From Bog-756 sp038210245 (lineage in GTDB: Bacteria; Actinomycetota; Acidimicrobiia; Acidimicrobiales; RAAP-2): a stretch of 64,000 nucleotides of DNA. The notes under the pieces are model-generated. The model made no database searches. It was not told the origin of the DNA and saw nothing but the letters and a program-made list of their open reading frames with translations. The position numbers and the translations under genes were made by a program. Within the stretch, counting starts at the first letter, position 1; each line of letters begins with the position of its first letter. Location: assembly GCA_038210245.1 (NCBI GenBank), contig JBBQWW010000009.1, positions 1 through 64,000 of the forward strand, given 5' to 3'. Shown in pieces: positions 1 to 7,991 of this stretch.

Positions 1-40
1 GACACCGCGATCCCACAGGGATGCCCGCCGACGCTCTCAA

Positions 41-58
41 ACCGCCGAAGGGGGCGGT
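41..58 (-). terminator. Hairpin downstream of the ERCC4-Lsr2 gene
   Basis: Arms ACCGCC (41-46) and GGCGGT (53-58) are exact reverse complements around a 6-nt loop. Read on the minus strand the hairpin lies about 30 nt after the stop codon of the nuclease gene and is followed by a short TTT. This fits a weak intrinsic terminator; the T tract is too short for certainty. Confidence 0.45.
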
Positions 59-86
59 AAGGCCTGGGTAACCCAAGGCAACTTCC

Positions 87-1070
87 TTACGGCCGGTGAG
101 CGTCGGACCAGGCCTGGACAATCTCGGGTCGTAGGCGTCCCTGCCTGGCGACGGGCAGCCCCACGGAGCGGGCCCACGCTCGGACCTCGCTGGTAGCAGG
201 TTCAGCTACCCCAAGCACGCCCCCATCGGCAGATTCGACGCCGATGCGGGAGGCGGCGGCGGATTCGCTCCTCGCCCAGGCGTGGGCTGCTGCGAGATAG
301 CGGTAGATCCACTCTTCGGCGAGTGGGCGAGTTTCGCAGAACACAATCGGGACGCCAGGCCAGCGGACCTGCAGTTCGGCGAGCCCGTCAGCGACCACAG
401 CCGGGCGGATGCGGTCGAGCTTGAAGACCTGCGAGTAACGCTCCTCGACCACAACGGCAGCGAGCGGTAGGGAAGCCAGTTCGGCGATGGCGAAACGCAG
501 CGTGCTGTTGGTCAGGCTGGAGACGAGGTCGGGTAGCGATTTGCGTTCCACTGCTGCCACCAGCCGGCCGTCGAGTTCCAGGCCGTAGTCGCCGCAGGGA
601 AGCGACCGTTTGGTGGTGTGGACTTGCTGGTTGGTGAAGCGATAGGCGTAGCGCTCCCGGGAGTCGACGATGATCTGTAGATCGCCGATGCCACCAGCGC
701 GAGCGGTCGGGACCCTTACGTTCGGTCGAGCTTGCTTCCGAGTGCGCGGAGACTGCCAGAACACCGCATCTCGGCCACGAGCGGTGGTGAACACCAGTTG
801 CGAACGGTTCTCCCTGCCGCGAGCGAGTACGAGGTCGATTGACGCGCCGCGGCGCACACACGAGCGCACCGGGACTTGCTCCACGATCTCGGGCTCGCGC
901 GGCCATTCGTCTATCGGAACCGGGTAACAGAACAGCGCCTTTGTCCGCGGCCATGTGCCAGCGGTGCGGAACACCAGCCCGTCGCCCAGCGGAACCCGCA
1001 TCAGGTAGGGCAGGCGTGAATCGGGGTCGGGGTTGCTGACGATCAGCAGTTCAGTCATCGACACCACCAA
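87..1070 (-). CDS. ERCC4-type nuclease with C-terminal Lsr2-like DNA-binding domain
   Basis: The protein has 327 aa. Residues about 130-265 form an ERCC4 (XPF/MUS81-type) nuclease domain. The metal-binding signature GDxnERKx3D is complete: G160-D161, E175-R176-K177 and D181, with an upstream DSRER at 136-140, so the active site looks intact. The last ~33 residues (295-327: VRAWARSVGLPV, then GRLRPEIVQAW) closely resemble the C-terminal AT-hook-like DNA-binding domain of the nucleoid protein Lsr2. The N-terminal ~125 residues are unrecognised. The role is inferred: a structure-specific endonuclease directed to DNA by the Lsr2-like tail. GTG at 1070 gives MVVSMTELL; an internal ATG four codons later is equally possible. 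Its neighbour is an AbiEii-like toxin gene, so a defence or mobile context is conceivable, but there is no integrase. Confidence 0.75.
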   Translation of the reverse strand: MVVSMTELLIVSNPDPDSRLPYLMRVPLGDGLVFRTAGTWPRTKALFCYPVPIDEWPREPEIVEQVPVRSCVRRGASIDLVLARGRENRSQLVFTTARGRDAVFWQSPRTRKQARPNVRVPTARAGGIGDLQIIVDSRERYAYRFTNQQVHTTKRSLPCGDYGLELDGRLVAAVERKSLPDLVSSLTNSTLRFAIAELASLPLAAVVVEERYSQVFKLDRIRPAVVADGLAELQVRWPGVPIVFCETRPLAEEWIYRYLAAAHAWARSESAAASRIGVESADGGVLGVAEPATSEVRAWARSVGLPVARQGRLRPEIVQAWSDAHRP

Positions 1071-1448
1071 GTGAGCTTTCCCTTGCCGGCTGACAATTCG
1101 CCGGCGACCCGGCCACGCTCCTCAACGAGCTCAATCGACAGGACCTCCACCGGCATGAGCCACGACCGTAGACGGCGGTCGGGCGACGCGCAGTGCGAGG
1201 GTCAGAACCGGTGTCCCGCACAGGTTGGTTTTGGTGGAAGCGAAGGGGCCCGACCCTCTCCCTCTCCATTGCGAGCGGAACGGCAGCACTCCCGTGAACT
1301 GGGACTTCACGTCCATTTCCAGGCCAGTGTAGTTGGTGAAGTGCACCGAAGAGCTTGGAAGGGCACGGGCAACCAGCAGTTTGAGTCCTGAGGACGAGCA
1401 CCTTGATTTGACCAGGGAAATCAGAAGTACCGCCGTAGACTTGGAGCA
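1071..1448. other. Intergenic stretch between the nuclease and toxin-like genes
   Basis: 378 bases without a convincing gene. A plus-strand frame at 1071-1391 and a minus-strand frame running through 1131-1667 are open, but both have biased, low-complexity translations and no recognisable domain. The only element I can support is the promoter of the downstream gene at the right end. Base composition is less GC-rich than in the surrounding core genes. Confidence 0.4.
1436..1441 (+). promoter_or_regulatory. -10 element of a leaderless promoter
   Basis: TAGACT ends 7 nt before the ATG at 1449, which would place the transcription start at or next to the start codon. There is no Shine-Dalgarno sequence. 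The same spacing recurs before several other genes in this window. Confidence 0.5.
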
Positions 1449-1784
1449 ATGGCACGAACGCGAAGTCTGACCCTCGGACCCGCAGCTCGTCCGGTGGCGA
1501 TCCCCGAGGCGTTCGATTGGGAGCCAACAGCCTCGGGGACCGTAACGCTTCCGCTCCATGTGCGATGGAGTGATCCGGTCGTGGCTTACGACATGGCTGT
1601 GCGGGCGGATCGGCTTCGCGTCTACGAACAGGTCCTCCGTGAGGGCACCGAGGCGGACGTACGGCACTATGTCGACCCCAAGGATCTCGCCGAGCTCTTC
1701 GATGAGCTCGTACTCCCGCCAACCGTCCGACGGACGTGGGAGGAATGGTTCCTACGCCACGATGAGGCGCCGGCGGAGTGCTGA
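1449..1784 (+). CDS. Small protein coupled to an AbiEii-like nucleotidyltransferase (putative antitoxin)
   Basis: 111 aa, no family recognised. The protein is acidic toward its C-terminus (ELFDELVLPP, TWEEWFLRHDEAP) and has no clear DNA-binding motif. Its stop codon lies inside the start of the next gene (7-nt overlap), which argues for translational coupling and, together with the neighbour's family, for a toxin-antitoxin or abortive-infection pair in which this is the antitoxin or partner. That role is inferred from position only. Start: ATG 7 nt after a TAGACT hexamer, so a leaderless start is likely. Confidence 0.6.
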   Translation: MARTRSLTLGPAARPVAIPEAFDWEPTASGTVTLPLHVRWSDPVVAYDMAVRADRLRVYEQVLREGTEADVRHYVDPKDLAELFDELVLPPTVRRTWEEWFLRHDEAPAEC

Positions 1785-2464
1785 GTGCTATCCAGCTTCG
1801 AGTCGCCAGAATCATTGCTGGGCTCGTAGAAGCCGAGAATTTCGCGCTCGCCGGTGGTGCCGCACTGATCGTCCGTGGCGACGTGGACCGAGCTACTCGC
1901 GACCTGGACTTCTTCGGTACCAGTCCCGATGCAGTGGACCACTTGGTTCCAGCCGCGGAGGCGGCGCTCCAGCAGGCCGGACTCCAAGTCGATCGGCTGA
2001 TCGACAGCCCCGGATTCGCGCGCTTTGTCGTCGCTGATGAGCTTGATCGAACGGAGGTCGACCTGGCGAGCGACGCCCGGCTCTTCCCCACGGAGACCGG
2101 CCCGGGCTTCGACCTCTTATCATCCGAAGAACTCGCCGCCGACAAGGTACTCGCCGTGTTCGGTAGGGCGGAGGCCCGCGACTACGTCGATCTCATGTCC
2201 ATCGAACCTCGCTTTGGCCTTACACGTCTCTTCGAATTGGCTCGCGAAAAGGACCGTGGCTTCAGTCCAGTCGTTTTTATCGAGATGTTGGATCGCTTCC
2301 CACGTCTTCGCCGGGACGAGTTCCCCATCGACGACGTTCGGTTCGAAGAACTCCAGCATCGGGTTCGGGTGTGGCGAGTGGGTGCACTCGAACTGAGTTC
2401 GCCAGAGGAACGATCAGCGCAGAGGAGTGGGGCTCGAGATACTGGAATGGACCTCGGGCACTGA
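1778..2464 (+). CDS. AbiEii/AbiGii-type nucleotidyltransferase (toxin-like)
   Basis: 228 aa from a GTG start that overlaps the stop of the preceding gene. The nucleotidyltransferase core is visible: the AGGAAL loop around residues 25-30, then TRDLDFF at 40-46 with the D-x-D metal pair (D42, D44), and the downstream lysine/RD block ADKVLAVFGR...ARDYVDL at about 121-139, typical of the AbiEii/AbiGii family. In characterised type IV AbiE systems the AbiEii toxin uses this fold to transfer nucleotides, and AbiEi is its antitoxin; here the partner gene is not AbiEi-like. The C-terminal ~25 residues are disordered. The toxin role is family-based; activity is not shown. Confidence 0.7.
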   Translation: MLSAIQLRVARIIAGLVEAENFALAGGAALIVRGDVDRATRDLDFFGTSPDAVDHLVPAAEAALQQAGLQVDRLIDSPGFARFVVADELDRTEVDLASDARLFPTETGPGFDLLSSEELAADKVLAVFGRAEARDYVDLMSIEPRFGLTRLFELAREKDRGFSPVVFIEMLDRFPRLRRDEFPIDDVRFEELQHRVRVWRVGALELSSPEERSAQRSGARDTGMDLGH

Positions 2465-2715
2465 GCTCCGGACTCCGGATCTGATCAGCCACTGAGCAGA
2501 GCCAGAACCTGCCGGTCCCGATGAGGCATCTGAGTTCTGTTGAGTCCTGAACCCGCCACTTGACCTCGCTCCCGAACCCAGGAGGCCCTGTTGGCCGTTG
2601 TCCTGCCGGTTCCTCAGCTCCACCGGTTCAGCTGAAGGTCGCCAGCTACTCCCCTAACGTAACGCTCATCGGCGTTCCGGAGATTCCACTTTATGGCCCT
2701 GAAATGGCCTTTTCG

Positions 2716-2788
2716 TGGAGGTGAACGGACTCGAACCGTCGGCCTCTACATTGCGAACGTAGCGCTCTACCAGCTGAGCTACACCCCC
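2716..2788 (-). tRNA. tRNA-Ala (anticodon CGC)
   Basis: 73 nt on the minus strand fold into a full cloverleaf: 7-bp acceptor, D arm GCTC/GAGC, anticodon stem CTACG/TGTAG with loop TTCGCAA, variable loop AGGCC, and T arm GACGG/CCGTT with loop TTCGAGT. The anticodon is CGC. The acceptor carries the G3:U70 wobble that identifies alanine tRNAs. Discriminator base A; CCA is not encoded. The accessory genes at 87-2464 lie on its 3' side, where integrative elements usually insert, but I find no repeat of the tRNA 3' end within the window. Confidence 0.95.
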
Positions 2789-2874
2789 GGGTCCGCCCGA
2801 GATTAGCCGCCCGGGGTCCGGGTCCGGCACGACCCGAGAAATCGGGGTCCGACCCATCGGCGGCATCCTGGGAC

Positions 2875-5091
2875 TCAAGTGGCCGAGGTGGTCGACGACG
2901 GGTCGGGCGTGGTGGTCGTCGGGGGTGCGGTCGTGGTGGTGGTGGTCGGAGGCACGGTCGTCGTGGTCGTCGTCGTCGTCGGCGGCGGCACGAAGGTGAA
3001 CATGCCCTGGACGCAGTTGGCCGGGGACTGGGCCACGACGACATAGACCCCCGGCATGTTGGAGAAGGTCCACACGTTGAGTGGCGGGCCTACCTGCAGG
3101 CAGGCCAACGCCGAGGAGGTGGTGGCCACGGTGGACACCGTGCCCACGAATTGGGGAGTACCGGGCGAGGCCGGCGGTGTCACCGGGGTAAGGGGAACGG
3201 TCACGTAATTCCACACGGCGGTGGTGGCGAATCCGGAGCCGGGCGGAAGCGTCACCGTCGGACCGGTCTGGTAGTCCTTGGCCGGCGGGGCGTTACCCAG
3301 CAGCGCGGCCAGGTTGGCCGGGTCGTTGCCGTCCATACCCAGGGCCCAGATCCCCAGACCGGCGATGTGGAACGAGTTGGCCAGCTGTGCCTTCAGGGCC
3401 AGCGATGTCGGATCGTCGAAGAAGGTCTCGTGCCACTGGTTCCCGATCTGGTAGGCCGTCCAGGGTGTCTGGGTGGTGGGATCCCAGTACGTCGGATGCC
3501 CGGACGAAGAGATCACCCCGTAGCTGAGCGGCGACTCGCCTCCGGTGGCCTGGGCCGTTCTGGTCCCGTCCGTCGTCGGCCAGTCGTAGCCGTAGTAGGG
3601 GACGCCCAGGATGACCTTGCTCGGGGGCACCACCGCGGTGAACTGCTGGAGGGCCTCGGTGTCGTTGTATCCCCCACCCACCAACGGTGCGGTGGCACTC
3701 GGGACCGACCGGCTGTTCATGTCGTAGGCCATGACGAAGAAGCCGTCCAACGCCGGGGCCAGGGCAGCCACATTGTAGAAACCGGCGTTGTCGGCGGCGG
3801 CGCTGGCGTAGGTGGCCATAGTTACCTGCCAGTGGGGGTTGGCCGCGTGCAGGGCCGCCGACACCTGGGTGATCAAGGAAGTCAGCCCATTGCGGTCAGC
3901 ACTCCCCTGTCCCTCGAAGTCGAAGTTGATCCCATCCAGGTTCTTGGCCGAGACGGCGGCGATCAGGGCCGCCGACAGCCGAGCCGGGGCCGTCGGGTCG
4001 GAGGTGATGGCGTTGAGCGAACTCTGGCTGAAGCAGGTCACGGTGAGGACCACGCGGTCCCCAGCGGCATGGGACCGAGTGACCAGGTTCACCAGATCCT
4101 GGCTCTCGTAGCCGTTCCAACCGGCGCCACTCTGGTTGAGCGAGCCGTCGGCATTGGCGTCCACACTGAAGTAAGCCAATGTGGTCAGGTCCTTGACGTC
4201 GAACCCCGCCGACTGGGGCAGCGTCCAGTAGGGGGCGTAGCCGAAGATCTCGTGGGACTGCAGCGGTGCCGCTCCGGCCAACGAGGGCGGAGCCGGCGCC
4301 GGCGTCGACGTGGCCGGTGGAAGGCTGACGGCGGGGTGGGCCCGCGAGGCCTGAACTCCGTTGCCCACGTTCAGGGCGTGGATCGGCGTGGGTTTGGCGT
4401 TGGCGGCCGCTCCGCCCGCAGATGCCTCGAAGGCCCGGCCACTGCCGGCCAACAGCACCAGGGCCAGGACGCCCACCACGATCGGCCCCACCCGTTGTCG
4501 GGCGAGACCTCCCGAGCGGTCTCCGTCGGGGTGGCGGATGGACGTGGCCCACCCGGTGGCCGCGGCCCATGCCCCGGCGGCCCCGGCCGCCAGAGAGGCC
4601 GCCGGCCGACCGGACGCCGGGTCTCTACCGGAGCCCGACTCCGCCTCAGCAGCCGCGGTACCGGCGGACAGCGCATAGAGGAACGGTTCGACATCGAGCA
4701 TGGGGAGTACAAACCGGGCCCGGGACGCACCGTCAAGCCCCTCTCCCTCACTCCACTCGATCTCGACGACCCGCCCTACCGCCCCGTCAGGGAGCAGGGC
4801 TGGATGGGTGACGCTGGCCCCCACGACCGACGACCAGGGAATGAAGGACGGCACCGGCCCGGCTGATCCGTCCGACGGTGCCGACGACGACCCCACTGTC
4901 ATACCCGAGAGGCCGGCCACCAGGTCGACCGGGGCCGCCGGCACCATGGTCACGGAGTCCGACGGGACGGCACCGGACTCGCCGGCGAACAGTGCCGGCT
5001 CCTCAGGGGTGAGGGGGAGCGCTCCGTGGACCACCGCTCCCTCTCCGGAACCAGGGCGTTCAGGATTGGGAGGACGGCGGAATGGTCTCAT
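2875..5091 (-). CDS. Membrane-anchored GH18-family glycosidase-like protein
   Basis: 738 aa. Residues 1-200 are a cytoplasmic, low-complexity region; one transmembrane helix follows at about 201-219, then a Pro/Ala linker. A glycoside hydrolase family 18 TIM barrel starts near 281 (EIFGYAPYW). The catalytic DGxxxDxE signature is intact as D386-G387...D391-F-E393. An extracellular, Thr-rich tail (TTTTTT and PPTTTT stretches at about 700-738) closes the protein. GH18 proteins cleave chitin or peptidoglycan-like beta-1,4 glycans; this one is closest in layout to spore-cortex-lyase/YaaH-type GH18 proteins, so a cell-wall target is possible. Topology predicts an outward-facing enzyme. The long N-terminal cytoplasmic part is unusual. 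Confidence 0.75.
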   Translation of the reverse strand: MRPFRRPPNPERPGSGEGAVVHGALPLTPEEPALFAGESGAVPSDSVTMVPAAPVDLVAGLSGMTVGSSSAPSDGSAGPVPSFIPWSSVVGASVTHPALLPDGAVGRVVEIEWSEGEGLDGASRARFVLPMLDVEPFLYALSAGTAAAEAESGSGRDPASGRPAASLAAGAAGAWAAATGWATSIRHPDGDRSGGLARQRVGPIVVGVLALVLLAGSGRAFEASAGGAAANAKPTPIHALNVGNGVQASRAHPAVSLPPATSTPAPAPPSLAGAAPLQSHEIFGYAPYWTLPQSAGFDVKDLTTLAYFSVDANADGSLNQSGAGWNGYESQDLVNLVTRSHAAGDRVVLTVTCFSQSSLNAITSDPTAPARLSAALIAAVSAKNLDGINFDFEGQGSADRNGLTSLITQVSAALHAANPHWQVTMATYASAAADNAGFYNVAALAPALDGFFVMAYDMNSRSVPSATAPLVGGGYNDTEALQQFTAVVPPSKVILGVPYYGYDWPTTDGTRTAQATGGESPLSYGVISSSGHPTYWDPTTQTPWTAYQIGNQWHETFFDDPTSLALKAQLANSFHIAGLGIWALGMDGNDPANLAALLGNAPPAKDYQTGPTVTLPPGSGFATTAVWNYVTVPLTPVTPPASPGTPQFVGTVSTVATTSSALACLQVGPPLNVWTFSNMPGVYVVVAQSPANCVQGMFTFVPPPTTTTTTTTVPPTTTTTTAPPTTTTPDPSSTTSAT

Positions 5092-5163
5092 GGGGAAGTT
5101 CTTGGGGAGAAGCGGTCGGCGCCTTGGTCCAGTCGGAATGTCCTAAAGACACTGTAAGTAGTT

Positions 5164-5188
5164 AGAATACTACTCTTCGCAGTATTCT
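5164..5188. promoter_or_regulatory. Inverted repeat in the divergent GH18 / PIN-TRAM intergenic region
   Basis: AGAATACT (5164-5171) and AGTATTCT (5181-5188) are perfect 8-bp arms with a 9-nt spacer. They lie in an unusually AT-rich stretch about 75 bp upstream of the GH18 start and about 195 bp upstream of the PIN-TRAM start. Position and symmetry suggest a regulator operator for the GH18 gene; no regulator is identified. Confidence 0.45.
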
Positions 5189-5382
5189 GCCTGGCACAAG
5201 GGTGTTCTCACTGCCGCCCTACCCAATCTAGAGGGGCATGAGGTGGTTGGAAAAGGGGCGTAACTAAAGAATTACCTTCTCCTTCCGACAATTACCGTGC
5301 AGGCCGTCGTTCCGTGGCGAAATCAGACTGGTCACCATGAAGCCGTTCCCCCTACACCGCAGCCGGCCGGGCCGGTAGCCCG

Positions 5383-6456
5383 ATGATCTTCGTCGAGGGC
5401 TTCCGCCTGCTCTTCGTCCTGGCCGGATCAGCCGCCGGATTCGAGATCGGCCGCCACACCGGGTCCAGCCCCCATGCACCGGTCATCGGCCTGCTGCTGG
5501 GTGCCGCCATCACCTACGTCCTGGGCGGAGTGGCCGGACGGCTGGCCGACCGGGGGCTGCAACACGCTGTCTTCCTCTTCCGCAACACGCCCCCCGGGGA
5601 GATCTTTGCCGCCTCCATCATCTCCACGACGGGGATGCTGCTCGGACTGGTAGTGGGTCTACCCATCCTGTTGCTGGCCCGGTCGGGCTTCACCCTCCTC
5701 TTGATGGCCGTGGTGTCCTGGGTGCTGGCCACCCTGGGTTGGCGGCTGGGATCAGTGAAAGGGCGCCAGATCATCGCCGCCGCCGGCCTGACCCGCATCC
5801 TGGCACCCCCCTCCACTCCTCCCCAGGGACACGCTCTACTGGTGGACGGCTCAGCCATCATGGACCGCTACCTCATGGTGCTGGGTCGGAACGGGCTGCT
5901 ACCCGGAGGGCTGGTGATCCCCCAGTTCGTGATCGACCACTTGCAGGCGGTGGCCGAATCCCCCGACCCGGTCAGTTCACGACGGGCCCGACGCGGTCTG
6001 GAGACCATCGAGGCCCTACGCGAACTGTCCGTGCCCGTGCATGTGGCCCGGGACGAGGTTCCCGAAGTGGACGATCTGGTCATCAAGTTGCTGACCGTGG
6101 CCCGCCGGGCAGGACTGCGGATCGGGACCTGTTCCAGTGCTGTGGTGGACGAGGCCGGGCGATGGGACGTGGCCGTCGTCGACCTGCGCGACGTGGCCCA
6201 CGGCCTCAGCCCCGAACATCTGCCCGGGGAGCGGTTCGAGGTGGAACTCATCCGGGAGGGCCGTCAACCCCGCCAGGCCATCGGCTATCTCCCCGACGGC
6301 GACATGGTGGTGGTCAACGACGCCACCCACATGGTCGACCAGGGATCCGTCGAGGTGACCGTACTGTCCACCCGGCCTACCAGCCAGGGTGTCATGGTCT
6401 TCGCCAAGCTGGCCACGGATAAGAGGGTGTCGCCCGAGCTCAGCCACCTCGACTGA
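5383..6456 (+). CDS. Membrane-anchored PIN-TRAM ribonuclease-like protein (YacL family)
   Basis: 357 aa. Roughly residues 1-130 hold four hydrophobic helices. Residues about 145-270 form a PIN domain (LLVDGSAIMDRYL, then VIPQFVIDHLQAVAES and SSRRARRGLE). Residues about 285-350 form a TRAM domain (VNDATHMVDQGSVEV region). This layout matches the YacL/PIN-TRAM family found in Gram-positive bacteria, believed to be membrane-tethered RNA-binding nucleases. The usual LDTSVIIDGR signature is altered to LVDGSAIMDRY, but the aspartates are kept. No operon partner: the next gene is on the other strand. Confidence 0.75.
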   Translation: MIFVEGFRLLFVLAGSAAGFEIGRHTGSSPHAPVIGLLLGAAITYVLGGVAGRLADRGLQHAVFLFRNTPPGEIFAASIISTTGMLLGLVVGLPILLLARSGFTLLLMAVVSWVLATLGWRLGSVKGRQIIAAAGLTRILAPPSTPPQGHALLVDGSAIMDRYLMVLGRNGLLPGGLVIPQFVIDHLQAVAESPDPVSSRRARRGLETIEALRELSVPVHVARDEVPEVDDLVIKLLTVARRAGLRIGTCSSAVVDEAGRWDVAVVDLRDVAHGLSPEHLPGERFEVELIREGRQPRQAIGYLPDGDMVVVNDATHMVDQGSVEVTVLSTRPTSQGVMVFAKLATDKRVSPELSHLD

Positions 6457-6569
6457 CGGCCTCGTTCGGAACTGACCGGCGCTGTGTCGTGGCGGACGGA
6501 CCCGTGCGGAACTCTCAAGCACCCTCCATGAAGGGAGCGATCAACTCGCAGGGATCGGTAGTCGCGTCG

Positions 6570-7781
6570 CTAGGCGCCGATGGCCACGATCGGGGCGTTG
6601 AGGTGGGTGCCCCCCTCGGAGCCGTTGAACGTGGCGTCACCGAAGGTGAAAATGCCGCCGTCGGAGGCCACCATCCGATAGCCGTTGTTGGTCGGTGAGG
6701 CCTCCATGCCCACGATGGGTCGATTGAGATGCTTGTTGCCCATGGACCCCTTGTAGGAGGCGTCCCCGAAGGCGAAGATGCCGCCGTCGGAGGCCACCAT
6801 CCAGTAGCCGTTGTTGGTCGAGGTGCCAGCCATGCCCACGATGGGCTGGTTGAGGTGCTTGTTCCCCATCGATCCCCGGTACGAGGCATTCCCGAAGGCG
6901 AAGATGCCGCCGTCGGTGGCCACCATCCAGTAGCCGTTGTTGTTGGACGTGGCCGCCATGCTGATGATGGGCGCATTGAGGTGTTTGCCGCCCATGGACC
7001 CCTTGTAGGAGGCGTCCCCGAAGGCGAAGATGCCGCCGTCGGAGGCCACCAGCCAGTAGCCCTTGTCGTCAGAGGTGGCGGCCATGGCCACGATCGGGGC
7101 GTTGAGGTGCTTGCCGCCCATGGACCCCTTGTAGGGGGCGTCCCCGAAGGCGAAGATGCCGCCGTCGGAGGCCACCAGCCAGTAGCCGTTCCCGGTAGAG
7201 GTGGCGGCCATCCCCACGATGGGGGCGTTGAGGTGCTTGCCACCCATGGACCCCTTGAACGGGGCGCCGCCAAAGGTGAAGATGCCGCCGTCGGAGGCCG
7301 ACATCACATACGAGCCCCCGGCAGTGAACGGAAGACTGATGGGGCCGCCACCGCCACCGCCAGCGCCGCCGCCGCCGGCACCGCCGCCGCTCCCGGTGTA
7401 GGTGAAGCGGGCCTTCTTGGCGGTGGTGCTACTGGTTCCCGCACTGGTGGTGACGGTGATGCTGACCAGGCCGGCCACATGGGCCGGCGTGACCACCGAG
7501 ATGGCGTCGTGCTTGAGGAAGGTGAACGATGCGGATGCTGTGCCGAACCTGACCGCGGACACGCTGCCGAACCGGTAGCCGGTGATGGCCACCACAGTGC
7601 CGCCGTTGGCCGGCCCGGTAGCCGGGGTGACCGTGGCGATGAGCGGCGGGTGCTTCGGAATCGGCGCCGCCGAAGCTGGCGCCGCGGTGACAACAGCCAG
7701 TCCGGTAGTGGCCACTACCGACACGATGGCCAGACCCGTCAGTTGCATCAAGCGGTCAGAAAGCGATCGCAACGTGCCCAT
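6570..7781 (-). CDS. Secreted IPT/TIG-domain protein with six WVASDGG repeats
   Basis: 403 aa. N-terminal signal peptide (hydrophobic stretch TGLAIVSVVATTGLAVV, likely cleavage after APASA near residue 38). Residues about 44-125 resemble an IPT/TIG immunoglobulin-like domain (ATVTPATGPANGG...VVAITGYRFGS). A Gly-rich linker follows at about 130-148, then six ~42-residue repeats with core DGGIFAFGDA, GSMGGKHLN, PIVGMAAT and GYW. Such evenly spaced W/DGG repeats suggest a six-bladed beta-propeller; this is inference. Function unknown, probably cell-surface or extracellular binding. The same repeat occurs in the proteins at 26775-28295 and 40737-42314. It stands alone, convergent with the PIN-TRAM gene. 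A G-rich Shine-Dalgarno-like tract precedes the ATG. Confidence 0.7.
   Translation of the reverse strand: MGTLRSLSDRLMQLTGLAIVSVVATTGLAVVTAAPASAAPIPKHPPLIATVTPATGPANGGTVVAITGYRFGSVSAVRFGTASASFTFLKHDAISVVTPAHVAGLVSITVTTSAGTSSTTAKKARFTYTGSGGGAGGGGAGGGGGGPISLPFTAGGSYVMSASDGGIFTFGGAPFKGSMGGKHLNAPIVGMAATSTGNGYWLVASDGGIFAFGDAPYKGSMGGKHLNAPIVAMAATSDDKGYWLVASDGGIFAFGDASYKGSMGGKHLNAPIISMAATSNNNGYWMVATDGGIFAFGNASYRGSMGNKHLNQPIVGMAGTSTNNGYWMVASDGGIFAFGDASYKGSMGNKHLNRPIVGMEASPTNNGYRMVASDGGIFTFGDATFNGSEGGTHLNAPIVAIGA
6575..7320 (-). repeat. Six in-frame ~126-bp coding repeats
   Basis: About six tandem units of ~42 codons, highly similar at DNA level (for example the recurring GAAGATGCCGCCGTCGGAGG on the plus strand). 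They encode the W-V-A-x-D-G-G-I-F-x-F-G blades of the IPT/TIG protein. High nucleotide identity indicates recent duplication or conversion between units; they are not CRISPR or transposon repeats. Confidence 0.85.
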
Positions 7782-7991
7782 GGTTACTACCCCCCGGAGG
7801 ACTGCTCCCCCACAACACGGTCAACGGACCCCTCACTGCCTGCCCCTGCAACCGGACCACGTTTTGTGGACAGCCGGAAACTAGGTGACGCGTCCGCCTG
7901 AATGCAATGGGTTCCACGCAGAGTGTTGGCCCTGTCACCTGGGGCGATGGCCCCACGCCTGACCGACCGGCCCGGAACGAAGGGAGCCCGG

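Noticed and set aside
1071..1391. 106-codon open frame after the nuclease gene
   Set aside because: No ribosome binding site or -10, low-complexity composition and no family; not listed as a gene.
1..2715. Attachment-site duplication of the tRNA-Ala 3' end
   Set aside because: No copy of the T-arm/acceptor sequence found to the left of the tRNA within the window.
2690..2715. Intrinsic terminator after the tRNA
   Set aside because: GGCC repeats around ATTTCAG can pair for only four base pairs on the minus strand; too weak to call.
3151..4866. 571-codon open frame on the plus strand opposite the GH18 gene
   Set aside because: Its translation is Gly/Arg/His-rich with no domain, and the opposite strand encodes a clear GH18 protein. 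A by-product of high GC third positions.
6575..7320. CRISPR-like regular repeats
   Set aside because: The ~126-bp periodicity is in frame with a protein and units have no unique spacers; these are coding repeats.
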